From NCBI GenBank assembly GCA_024529925.1, contig JAFEUB010000813.1, positions 209,001-273,000 on the forward strand: a stretch of DNA of 64,000 nt, read 5' to 3'. A program made the position numbers and the translations under genes. Positions 50,470 to 60,385 of this stretch are shown one piece after another. The notes beneath the pieces are model-generated. The model was not told the DNA's origin, searched no databases, and saw only the letters and a program-made list of their open reading frames with translations. The stretch comes from Ophthalmolycus amberensis. Taxonomy: Eukaryota > Chordata > Actinopteri > Perciformes > Zoarcidae. Every line of letters starts with the position of its first letter. The stretch's first letter is position 1.

Positions 50470-53400
50470 AACCAAAACACTGCCGCAAGTCTAAAACAAC
50501 ATCAAATTCATTATTACGAGTCAACACTCAGAGATAAACATCTTATACACACAGAGACGGACGGGCTGTGCAATGCCGTGCTCTATGCTTAAAGCTACAC
50601 TAATGGATATGTTTTCCATTCCATCAAATGACATGTGAAAGTGGTCATTCATACTAACTAACCTACAAGTCATGTTCCAATCTCTGAGCTTTTTAGCATC
50701 TACCTGCTCATTATTTTCATTATAACTTCACTGCCAGCACTTGGCAGACAGACAAAGTTAGCGACCAGCTGGTGAACACAGTGGACCATTTAGCAGCTAA
50801 AGAGCAAGATAGTTCCCTCAGGAGTTGGGGATAAACCAGATCAGAGCTAAAAGGAGGGTGAACATTGGACATTTGTCTGCCAGGTGACCAGAAATTACAT
50901 CAGTGAATGCTAATATATGTATGTGTGTCAGCTGGATATGAAGATGGACAACCATTTGAGACATTCAACATATTACTAATATATAAGTAATAATGTGTCA
51001 ATGTCGTGTTTACTGCTTCTTGCACCGCCCTCAAGTGGCCAAAAAAGAAAATGCCGCTTTAATTACAATTTTGCAGTATTTTCATGTTGAGCTACTTTAC
51101 GTTTATGTTCAGAGGTTCACTTTGCAAACCTATCGTTTAAAATATTAAACATCAATAGCAAAATACGATGCATCGTAATACATTCAACTATCAAAAGGTT
51201 TATTGTACATAAAATATATATTAGCTTCACCATGAACAGCTACATGACTAAATGATCTTTATGCTCTGCATAACTGTCATTTTGTACGTACGATTTTCAA
51301 TTGTAATGAGGTATTTTTTGGACTTTGGTACTGCTACTCGTCCACCACGAACAACTTCACATAAAATAAAAGTGATAAATGTTTTATTATAAAACATTTA
51401 TCATCCACTTCATCTCACCTCATCATCAAAGACATTTGAAATTGCTCAGCATGCATTGGATCACGATGAACACAGACAAAGAGAAATTCACATTCAGATT
51501 CACACATGCCGACAATTCCGATTCTTCCATCAACATGACTTGCATTTTTTTTTAAGGTAGCAGAATGAACTGGCATGCATGCAGCATTCTCTCTCATTCA
51601 CTTGCATTCTTCCTATTGTGAAGCAACGTTGTGCGCCACTGAGCCACCGTGCGGTCCAGCAATCATCACGCACAGCTAAATAATAACAACCTGCAAATGG
51701 TCTTGTGTCGACAAACAGCTGGTACACAGACCACCGACTGAGGTCTCGACTCTGCGCCAGTCTGTGTGTCTGTGTGTAACCTTAGCGAGTCGCGAAGAGG
51801 ACCGAGGCAGTTGCATTTACTCAGCACTGAGACAGATAGTCATTAGGGGAGGTAAACATTCACTTAAGCCTGAGCGTGCTCATTGATGCCACTCAAGGGT
51901 CTTTGTGAGGAGTGATCAGGGAACAGAGTGAAGCTGAGGTTTTAATTAGCCTGAAAACCTGACAGCCTTTGTCAGTGCTTTGTCACAGCACTGTTGGCTT
52001 TACTTGTTTTTTTCCTGGTGAGCGGTAGGACGGGAAAAATCCATGCGTTTATTTGACACTTTTATAATGCTAGATGAAATACACGCCTCACTGTACTCCC
52101 AAGCAGGTGTGTTTATGCACGCAAATAAATCTTCAAAGTTATCTCCGCCTATGAGCTTTGATGGATAAGACACTGCATCTTCTTTGTTTGGATAAGTGGT
52201 GCAGGATGCCCATTAACTGCTTCTATGTCTCTATAAATGATAAACTGCTTCCAGTGAATTGTGAAAAAAGACTAGACAATCATCCTCACTTAATATTGAC
52301 CACAGTACATATCTCAGTGCGGTCAGAGGCGTATATAATGTGATGATCAGAAGAGCCAATCATGCTTTAATTAATCAGGACTATTACTGATTGCTCATCT
52401 GGGTCACCAAACTCACCATTAATCATCTTAAGAAAATGCTGAGCTTCTTTAAAACTCAAGCAGGATTGCACAAGTAGACTATTCAAGTTTTTTGGAGGGT
52501 TTACAATTAATACCGTTTTTCTAATGAACTGTCCGGTTCACTGTGAGGTCTTCTGAAAAGTGAACAAAATGCGTAAGTGTCTTACACTTGCATTCTCTCT
52601 AACTGGCCATCAGGGGGCTATTCCCTCTGGTTGCAAAAAAATTATTCTGAACGTGCAGACAGCCTTTTCTCATTCCAAGGGCGTCAAATACTGACCCTTC
52701 GACATCTATATGAGATGCACCAGGCTTTCAATTAACTGTAATGTAAACCCATCCGTGTCATTATGCTTGAGGAGTGGGATGAAGTACCATGAAGACTGCA
52801 AACACATATACAGGGTGGGTGTGAGGAATGGTTTCCCATGTGAAACCAACAACTTTTCGTTTGACTTTGTGTTTACGAAGTTAAGTTTTACTTTCACTTT
52901 ACGAACGTAGTAGTTTTTATCCAAAGCAGGATTTTTCTTCCTGAACCTAATTATTTAGTGTTTTTGTTTGAATTCACAATTGTGACCATAGTGGAGTGTC
53001 ATAGTTTGACATGGTGGGCTACCTACTGCATTAGAAAGTGTCAGTATGTGGCGAGTTAGGATGAGAACAGGTTGGCATAGAAGTTCATGAGAAAATGACC
53101 CTACTTCTCACTTGATTTATAACCTAAGTAGGAATTTGTAAACATGAGTTTATAGACTCAACCGTTTTAAATCTTCTTCAATACAGCATGATGTTCATTT
53201 GGTAAATGATGGTCCCATTTAGAGTAAAATAGACAGTCAAGAAGGGTAATGCCAAAGGTCAGTTCATCTCATACAGACAACAAAGTGTGCCTTGTGCATC
53301 GATACCAAAACGCTGAGGGCCACTGCCAAAGTGTTGGTATTTGACACACTGTTGGTCAATGTTGGCAATGCCCTAAAACAAAGATGGTGACGTTGAAAAT

Positions 53401-53739
53401 GCCAAAAGCCAGACTCCAAAACGTAGTCCACAAACCAATGGGTGTTGTTGCAGTGAAGACGTCCACTTCTTATATTAGGTCTATATTTCAGACACGTCAT
53501 TGCATTGCACACAGATAGTTAATAGATCAATGCTGCATGTCTGTTTCAGTGCTTCATTGTCGATCTTGGCCATGGCTTCCGTGCATTATGTATATACATA
53601 TTCTTTCATTGTCATACATGCTCTTTTTTTCACTGTGCATGTATAAATATTTTACTAGATTGACATGTTAAAACCACATCCTGTGATGGTTTTTATATTC
53701 CAGAATATGTTTCATAGTTTCGTACTTTGCATTGTTGAT

Positions 53740-53845
53740 TGTTACTTTGCATTGTTGTTAAATGTTACGCACCTCCCGTCATGTCAAATTCCTTGTATGT
53801 TCAACATACAATGGCAATAAACGATTCTGATTCTGATTCATTCTC
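53740..53845 (+). mobile_element. LINE 3' end (CAATAAACGATTCTGATTC-type tail)
   Basis: 'aaattccttgtatgttcaac' followed by 'aatggcaataaacgattctg' and a GATTCT tandem (53824-53840) is the classic 3' end of a fish L2-like non-LTR retrotransposon. How far the element extends upstream is unclear. Confidence 0.6.
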
Positions 53846-55270
53846 CTCTCTGTCTGTGCACAGAGTAATTACTGTATATCAGGTTAGGGTATGCCTTTAC
53901 TTTTTCTCTAGTCCTTAATTATTACTACATTACAATGTGTGAACATTCTATGCATTTTGTGAGGAGAAAGTCTGCATTCTGTTGTGTGAAAATACATAAA
54001 CACAAATATCCGCAGAGTCCTCACCTGCCATCAGCTAAAACAGAAAACAGATGTTTGATGACACCCTGTAAACCCATTATACTGTATATAATTATATTCA
54101 AAACATGTGAACGGTGACTGTATATGTGTATCTGCATGCATCTATGTGCAACGATCCAATATGCCACAATAAGATCCAATTTCTATTATTGTGCATCATC
54201 ATAATTATATTACTTAACATTTGTATTATTCATGTTCTTGTTTCACATTGTCAAATTTGTTTCAAACCTGCCAGCAATGTTTATTCTCCATACATTTTGC
54301 ATTTTGCAATTTTTTTGAATGATACATTTTCAACTGGGTAATTCTGTTATCATGTATGTTCTTCATAGGTTCATATTTTTCATTGTTATTCATTTATATG
54401 TTGTCTTTTGTTTTATGCTTGTTTTACAGTTTCCATTACCCATTCATGCAAATAGAGTATATTGGCAGCAGGAGAGAGTGAGAAAGAAACATATTATTGT
54501 ATGTAACTCTGTCCACAGAGGGACAGGTTCATACCCCTCTTACAGCCTCCCCAGATGTTCACCCTCTCCCTGTGGTTGCCTCTCTCATTGAATGAATCTG
54601 ACATTCAGATATTCAGTCAAAAATGCCGGTGAGTTTGTGTGCGTTCGTGCATGTGTGCTTGCACGCGTGTGTGTATATATGATATGATAAGGAGTCTGTG
54701 TGGAATCATTTCCCGCCGTTAATGCTTGTAGACGTCTAACTTCATCAGGGAGTGGAGTTCATTTGCAGGAGCAAAATTGTTATTTGCAAATGTGACCACT
54801 CCAGTTGAAAAACCATTAACTTCAGAGATTGAAATATATACTGTGTTGCACAGTAAAGGGTAAACATTATTGCATTTTTATTGAATGAGAAAACAGTGGA
54901 CTAACAAGCAGACGGCAAACTCCAGCATGTCTGTCTTTAAAGATGTGCTTATAGCAATTACACTATATTCTTGCTCTCGTCAGGGATTCTGGGCATAAAA
55001 GTGAAGCAGGTATTGACACAATTATCCAAATTGTTGATCAGATGTTCCATTCATCCACTACCAATGTGCACGGCACAAAAAGCTGAGAATACAGAGCAGA
55101 GTTTTACCAGCTTGGGGTTTATCAGCGTTCTTTTCTCATTGTGGGGACTCTTGCTGGTTACCTGAAGCTATATTTTTCTAACCCTAGGTACCATGACCTG
55201 AACACAAAAGAGCATGCCTGGAGTCAAATTAGTGCGGTACTGGAAATTTCGGGTAACTGGTTACTAATAA

Positions 55271-55905
55271 TGTTAATAAAATATATTCTTTCACTGTTAA
55301 ATAATATGCTATACTTGTAAAGCTTATACTGCGGAGTTGTGAGGTCACTGTAAGTAGGTCAAAAACACCGAACAGGGCATTCCGTCACCTGCTCGCACGA
55401 TAGAAACAGACACAGTGGCCTTGAAAGTAACGCTTGCTTAAACACCAGATTAGGGCAGGAAACTGCCATCTTAGAGTTAGCAAAAGAGCTCTCTTATCTA
55501 TTCGCACAGAGACTTCGAAATAGCTTAGAACTGCACTATTTTGACACCGTAAAGTGTTAACAACATCTCACACATACTGATGAACCAGAGAAGGCGGGAT
55601 CCGGATATGAGCCAGTGTGAGTGATGATGCTCAGAGCTCCAGCTGGCTGTCTGCCAGCTAAAAACAGACCCGCCTCCATCTTTGCTTTGACCAATAGGCT
55701 TCCATCAGAAGAACCTATGAACCTATCATATGCTCGCGCCATTTTGTATAAGCGCTTTCTTAGGTTTCACTTTTGACACACCTTGTTAGAGTCCGGACTC
55801 GTTCAACAGCTGGACATAATACTCCTGTCACAAATAAATGTTTAATTGCTTGAATTGAGCTAAACGCCTCGACCTCAGTCTGTTACTCGATTTCCATTCT
55901 CAATA
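55271..55905 (+). repeat. 5' LTR (635 bp)
   Basis: It starts TGTTAATAAA. By eye it is identical to the 3' LTR except for one missing C near 55754 and its last CA-equivalent, which reads TA (55904-55905). Promoter-like signals are CCAAT at 55691-55695 and TATAAG at 55747-55752. The poly-A signal AATAAA is at 55833-55838, which places the U3-R boundary between TATA and AATAAA. The element's own transcription should start about 25-30 nt after the TATA box. Confidence 0.95.
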
Positions 55906-55923
55906 TGGTAGCAGAGTTTGGTT
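55906..55923 (+). other. Primer-binding site, initiator tRNA-Met-like
   Basis: It reads TGGTAGCAGAGTTTGGTT directly after the LTR. The complement of the vertebrate initiator tRNA-Met 3' end, as I remember it, matches 16 of 18 positions, with the first 11 exact. Most vertebrate retroviruses use Pro, Lys or other tRNAs. A tRNA-Met primer has, to my memory, been described for a fish retrovirus of salmon. Confidence 0.75.
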
Positions 55924-57172
55924 GCAAAGATCCAAGAAGTTTTTTCACCGAGTAACAGGTCTCTCCTCTGCCCACAGAAAAAAAGGCGTTTTCCCGAGAG
56001 GCTGGGAAGGCCGGTTGCCGACCGGAGCCATTCTGTTCACATCTCGGGAAACTGACCAAACAGCGCTGTACTCAAAAGGTAAGCAGAAGCCTATTTAATT
56101 GAAATCTGCAGATTGTATAATAGATATTACCAAATTGAATTGGTCGGAAGTACTGAGCTGTGAGTATGAATTGCCTTGACTAAAGTGATAAAGATAAAAA
56201 CTATATAGCATTGTGACAGGAGTGTTTTGTGCCGGCAGTGTGGTTTGTTTTAACATAGAATGTACATGTGTGTGTTTGGATCTCACAGAAACTGAAGGTT
56301 GTGGAATTGCATAGGCTAACAGCGTGCACACTGTGTCGATTTTGAGGACTGTTCAGAAGTCACACAGCCGTGGCGACAGCTTCGGTTTGTTGACCAATGA
56401 CGGTCTGAGAGATTGAATACCGGGCCATACTGTTGGTTTATGTGACTTAGGCAAGCTGAATGTTTGGATCACGTATATAGAAATTGTTGTGGAAATACGC
56501 TGATGTGAAAGGAGTAGTGAGTGAAAACGGCAACACCATTTCCTCAAGGGACCCGCTTCGTGAAATGGCGTTCACTGTAAAACGCAGATCCATTACTTGG
56601 TTTGATGAACGAGTATTTCAGAAGGGGCAGTGTATGGGGGTGTGCAGCATAGATGTGCTCTGGGAAGACATCGATTCAATTGTAACACAATATATCTTCA
56701 CTTTCTTCGGAACCGTGGTCGCACAAGTCGTGCTTTGTAAAAGATAAGATCGCTAGATCTCCTGACGAGGTTCGGGTGCGAATATTTGTGGATCACGGCA
56801 GTGTGCGGGAGATTGCGTGTGGATTAAAGATCTCTGGGAGACGCCCACTTCCTTAGGGGACCGGTTTCGTGCAAACGCTATAAAAACAGATCGATAAGTA
56901 ATCTGTGCGTGTTGCAGAAAAGGCTGTGCGTGGGTTCGTTTTGGTATGGTTGATGAGTGAATTGGGTGAAGCGTATATGTGCAGCATACATACATGGGTT
57001 AGAGATAGCTGAGAATTGGAGTTGGAGGGGTTCCAAGGTACGTGTGCTCCTCAGAGATTGACGGTTCGTGCAGCAACGCACATGCATGAGACATAAGCTT
57101 TGCATCCATCACAAGTACCATAAACATTAGAGTTTAGAATAAAGACAGCTTAGGACAGAATAGAGCGGTTCA

Positions 57173-57310
57173 GATTTGTGCTAATATATGTGTCAGTTTT
57201 ACTTACAGGGTCAGAGAAATTACAGATTTATTAGGAGTTGTATTTGTGCTAATATATGTGTTAGTTTTATTTACAGGGTCAGAGAAATTATAGATTTATT
57301 AGCAGTTGTG
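57173..57310 (+). repeat. Two 69-bp tandem copies in ERV leader
   Basis: The unit beginning ATTTGTGCTAATATATGTGT occurs at 57173-57241 and again at 57242-57310 with only a few substitutions (for example ACTTACAGGG versus ATTTACAGGG). Confidence 0.95.
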
Positions 57311-57486
57311 TAGGCTAAGGGCTCGCAGAATTTGTTAAAACGAATACAGAAGCAGACAGACATACTGAATTAGGGAGTGCAGCATAGAGTAGAAATCAGA
57401 TAAGAACTGGGGGCCAGCTGCAGTTGGTGTGTGAGCTAGGACAGTTCGAGTCTCGTTCAAGGTTGAAGGGCAGAAGAAAATTTGCC

Positions 57487-57770
57487 AGAAGCTTTGGCTC
57501 CCTCTTGTGGACATTGGGAGTACTACTTTGGCTCCCTCTGGTGGCACTTCAGGAACTGCATCGGAAAATTGACAGAAGCTTTGGCTCCCTCTTGTGGACA
57601 TTGGGAGTACTACTTTGGCTCCCTCTGGTGGCAGTTCAGGTACTGCAAGAACATTTGACAGAAGCTTTGGCTCCCTCTGTTGGCACTTCAGGAACTGCAA
57701 GAAGAACATTTGACAGGAGCGTTGGCTCCAACTGGTGGACATTCGAGAGTACTGCATCTGAAATTTGGAA
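57487..57770 (+). repeat. Tandem array (87-bp unit and degenerate copies) in ERV leader
   Basis: Units beginning AGAAGCTTTGGCTCCCTCT start at 57487, 57574 and 57660. A more diverged copy (AGGAGCGTTGGCTCCAACTG) starts near 57715. Each unit itself contains two GGCTCCCTCT(G/T)GTGG phrases. The first period is 87 bp (29 codons), so a spurious open frame runs across the array. Confidence 0.9.
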
Positions 57771-57959
57771 AAGTCTGGAATTTGAAATTTCAAAACAAAA
57801 GAAATTTGAAATTTGAAATTTGAATTGAAAAAAAAAAAAAACACAATTTGAAATTTGAAAAACTTTGAAAATTCTAAAAAAAAAAAAAAAAAAAATCATT
57901 TGAATTGAATTGAAGAAAAAAAAAAGAAAAAAGAAAAAAAAAAAAACACACAAGAAGAT

Positions 57960-58346
57960 ATGGCTGGAGCTGTGGCTCCATCTGGAGGCTATTCAGGAGA
58001 ACTGCGTGCAAAATTGAAGACAGCACTCACAGACACAGGAGGAAAGACTGTATGGAAAAGAGACAAGATTCATTGGGATAACTGCATGAAACGATGGCAA
58101 GAGGAGGGATGGTGGAAGGCGGCCAGTCCACTACCTCCATCAGTCAACAATCTCCGGCTTTTCACCAACGATTTGACAAAACGAGTGGCTCAAGCACAGA
58201 CTGCAGAGACAAATCAAACGACAAACACACTGAAGCAAGCCCGCAAACACAGAGAAGAGGAACAGCGAGTGGCAATGATGGCAATAGGAATGGCCATGAC
58301 AGATCGATTGCTATCGTACAGCGTTGGGGCAGGAGCTCAGAACTAA
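57960..58346 (+). CDS. Short Gag-like reading frame (128 aa), 3'-truncated
   Basis: ATG at 57960 opens a 128-codon frame that ends with TAA at 58344-58346. It is the first sizeable ATG frame after the leader and sits where gag should start. The product is Trp- and Lys/Arg-rich early on (VWKRDKIHWDNCMKRW, then EEGWWK), followed by a Gln/Glu/Arg-rich helical stretch (about 75-110). I see no capsid major homology region and no CCHC zinc knuckle, and retroviral Gag is normally 400-600 aa, so most of gag is missing. The downstream pol frame lies in the same phase after the stop, as in gammaretroviruses. Calling it matrix-like rests on position, and it could be an unrelated leader protein. Confidence 0.55.
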   Translation: MAGAVAPSGGYSGELRAKLKTALTDTGGKTVWKRDKIHWDNCMKRWQEEGWWKAASPLPPSVNNLRLFTNDLTKRVAQAQTAETNQTTNTLKQARKHREEEQRVAMMAIGMAMTDRLLSYSVGAGAQN

Positions 58347-58872
58347 GTTCCCCACTCCAGTGAACCAAGACATCTTACTGCCAACCTCACATGGACAGCA
58401 GAGGGTGAAACAGCCTTCGCCCGCTTGAAGCAAGCACTTGCGAATGCAGCCGCACTCATGTCCCCAGACTACTCCCTACCGTTCCACCTTGATGTTTCTG
58501 AAAGAGACAGCCTACTCAATGCTGTACTCTTCCAGAAAAAGGGGGGTGAAAGAGACGTACTGATGTATCATTCATCAAAACTTGACGCTGTGGAAAACGG
58601 TCAATCCACGTGCGCAAGGTATGTTGCAGCAGTGGCAAAAGCAATTGAAAAAGACTTCTCATATTGTCATGGGCCATCCACTGGAAGTACACACGCATCA
58701 TGGCGTGGCGGCATTCCTGATGAGTAAAGAATTCACGTTCAGTGCCGCAAGGAAAACAAAGATTCAACACACTTGCACCATGCCACACATCACCTATGTG
58801 CCAGCCACAAGAAATATGACAGCTAACTTCACGGATGGACAACCACATGTGGAGTGCAAGAAAACAAATTGA
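58347..58872 (+). pseudogene. pol fragment: end of reverse transcriptase, frameshifted
   Basis: In the same phase as the Gag-like frame, translation continues NLTWTAEGETAFARLKQALA and then PDYSLPFHLDVSE, matching the connection-type region at the end of gammaretrovirus-like reverse transcriptases. The palm with the catalytic YXDD motif, the fingers, and the whole protease are absent. At about 58650-58670 the meaningful frame shifts by one (continuing MGHPLEVHTHHGVAAFLMS and PATRNMTANFTDG) and then stops at 58870-58872. The protein cannot be functional as encoded. The deletion from within gag to late RT removes several kilobases compared with a normal virus. Confidence 0.85.
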
Positions 58873-59142
58873 GATCGGATCTCCAGAACGCTCTCCACCT
58901 CACAGCTGAAGCATGGCTGTACACGGACTGGTAGAAGCAATCCAACTACCAAAGGGGGTGGCCATCATGAAATGCAAAGGACATGACACAATCAGATCAC
59001 GAATCAGCGCCGGTAATGACGCGGCAGACAAAGCAGCAAAGAAAACTGGAGGCTACACACCTCGCCAAAAGAGTATGAAGCCAACATCCGGCACACCTGA
59101 GCTCACCATCGAACACATCAAAGATCATCAAAAAAAAAAAAA
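58873..59142 (+). pseudogene. pol fragment: RNase H remnants with internal deletion
   Basis: AEAWLYTD (58908-58928) is the start of a retroviral RNase H, including its first catalytic aspartate. It runs directly into TGG TAG, and the next recognisable piece, LPKGVAIMKCKGHD then AGNDAADKAAKKT (about 58949-59043, another frame), is the domain's C-terminal end. The central part with the catalytic Glu and second Asp is missing, apparently by a deletion at about 58928-58935. A 13-A homopolymer at 59130-59142 then shifts frame ahead of integrase. Confidence 0.8.
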
Positions 59143-59430
59143 GGAGCCACAAAAGACAAAGAAGGTCTGTGGAGAGCCCACGACGGCAGAGTGGTCGCCT
59201 CAGCAGAACTGTGTGCGGCACTCCTACCAGGGGCCCACGGACCTACGCATGAGGAAAAGAAACGGACATTGGACAATTTAAAACAACTATGGTGGCATCC
59301 GCACATGGAAGCGATATCTTTCCTCTTCTGCGATGAATGTCAAATTTGTGGCAATCACAATTCAAGAAAACCATTCGTGCCCTCAGCCTGTTTCCAAGAC
59401 ATTAGCATAGATTATATAGATATGTTTCCT
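59143..59430 (+). pseudogene. pol fragment: integrase N-terminal HHCC zinc domain
   Basis: After the poly-A tract the frame reads GLWRAHDGRVVASAELC, then the zinc-binding set H-x3-H (HGPTH) and C-x2-C (CDEC), as in retroviral integrases. It continues CFQDISIDYIDM, which carries the first core aspartate region. It then runs into the 34-bp tandem repeats and hits a stop (59437-59439). The domain residues look intact, but it is separated from the core by the repeats. Confidence 0.85.
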
Positions 59431-59568
59431 AGACATTAGCATAGATTATATAGATATGTTTCCTAGACATTAGCATAGATTATATAGATATGTTTCCTAG
59501 ACATTAGCATAGATTATACAGATATGAGACCAGAAGACATTAGCATAGATTATACAGATATGACACTT
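59397..59568 (+). repeat. 34-bp tandem repeat (5 copies) inside integrase
   Basis: Three identical 34-bp units beginning AGACATTAGCATAGATTATA occupy 59397-59430, 59431-59464 and 59465-59498. Two diverged units with TATACAGATATGA follow at 59499-59534 and about 59535-59568. The unit spans the codons around the first integrase core aspartate (SIDYIDM). As 34 is not divisible by three, each extra copy changes frame and brings stops. Confidence 0.95.
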
Positions 59569-59578
59569 AGAGAATAGA

Positions 59579-60385
59579 GTGCAGGGAAAGAGGTACATCT
59601 TGGTAATGGTAGATAGATTTTCAAGATGGGTAGAAGCAATTCCCACCAAGAGAGAAGACGCGCAGACAGTTGTAAAATGGCTGCAGACAGAACTGATTCC
59701 CCGTTACGGAGCACCGAGATGCATCCGCTCCGATAACGGATCACACTTTAGCAACACCATGCTCGCACAGGTAGAGCAATTTCTGGGAATCACACACAGA
59801 TTCGGGTCAGTCTATCACCCGCAATCTCAGGGCCTGGTGGAACGAGCGAATCAGACCCTTAAGGCCAAGATGGCCAAAGTTTGCGCGGGCTCCAAATTGA
59901 CATGGGTTGAAGCCCTGCCTCTGGCCCTTATGGCCATGAGGTCCGGAAAAGGGGGAGAAACACATCTCTCCCCACACGAGATCATGACTGGCCGGTCGAT
60001 GCCAGGTCCACCCAGAGATGGAGGTCATATGCCACCTTTGGATGTACAGCAGATTGAAATGTCTGACTATATGAGTGCCCTAACTTCTCTTACTGAAGCT
60101 CTCTTCAAACAGATCGAGAGGACTCGAGCAGTACCTGAAGCAGCGGCAGCTGGAAAGCAGATACAAGTAGGTGATTGGGTCAGGGTCAAGGTTCACAAGC
60201 GCTAGTGGACTGACCCCAGGTGGACTGGGCCGTACGAAGTGAAGGAGGTTACTTCACACTCGGTCCAGGTCAAGGGCAAATCAGGCGCCCCTTGGCACCA
60301 CCTGACACACTGTGTCCCAGCACCGGTACCAACCAGAACACTGGGAGAAATTCGCACTGATTTGGAAGATGCATCGGGAACTTAG
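59579..60385 (+). pseudogene. pol fragment: integrase catalytic core and C-terminal domain, one in-frame stop
   Basis: The frame reads GKRYILVMVDRFSRWVEA and has the second catalytic Asp in IRSDNGSHF and the Glu in PQSQGLVERANQ, separated by exactly 35 residues (D-35-E). The C-terminal domain continues after an in-frame TAG at 60203-60205 as WTDPRWTGPYEV and PWHHLTHC, ending at TAG 60383-60385. The last 17 nt overlap the env start. Apart from the TAG and the repeat-disrupted N-terminal part, this is the best preserved piece of pol. A possible env splice acceptor (CTCTTCAAACAG, 60101-60112) lies inside it; that is a guess from consensus. Confidence 0.9.

Larger units (their letters stand above)
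46232..55270. other. Upstream flank or 5' non-coding intron of brinp
   Basis: No coding gene is recognised. It contains a CpG-rich candidate promoter (46550-47200), a (CT)n run near 47138-47157, a G run near 47266-47278, a hairpin (49946-50011), a hAT MITE (50109-50461) and a LINE tail (53740-53845). It becomes intron if the non-coding first exon lies further upstream. Confidence 0.6.
55924..57959 (+). other. Long repeat-rich ERV leader
   Basis: About 2.0 kb separates the PBS from the first plausible Gag ATG, far longer than in typical retroviruses. A strong splice-donor consensus AAAAG|GTAAGC lies at 56078/56079 and is the natural candidate for making the spliced env mRNA. Two 69-bp tandem copies (57173-57310), older diverged duplications (about 56530-56950), an 87-bp tandem array (57487-57770) and a poly-A-rich tract (57775-57957) fill the rest. 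Short open frames exist but begin without a credible ATG context. In retroviruses this region holds the packaging signal. Confidence 0.75.

Noticed and set aside
55557..55742. 61-codon minus-strand frame found in both LTRs (also at 62922-63107)
   Set aside because: It is identical in both copies only because the LTRs are identical. There is no recognisable domain, and the frame lies opposite the U3 promoter region.
56484..56747. 87-codon frame in the ERV leader
   Set aside because: It has no ATG at its start, and nothing in its peptide resembles a retroviral accessory protein. It lies within diverged leader duplications.
57424..57816. 130-codon plus-strand frame through the leader tandem array
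   Set aside because: The frame stays open because the unit is 87 bp (29 codons). Its start is not an ATG, and the peptide simply repeats itself.
57335..57953. Long minus-strand frames rich in Phe in the ERV leader
   Set aside because: Products of the poly-A/T tract and the 87-bp array read backwards; no real coding signal.
60312..60368. Upstream extension of env by 19 codons
   Set aside because: The extension begins with GTG and lies wholly within the integrase C-terminal coding part. The first ATG is at 60369, although spliced env could begin elsewhere.
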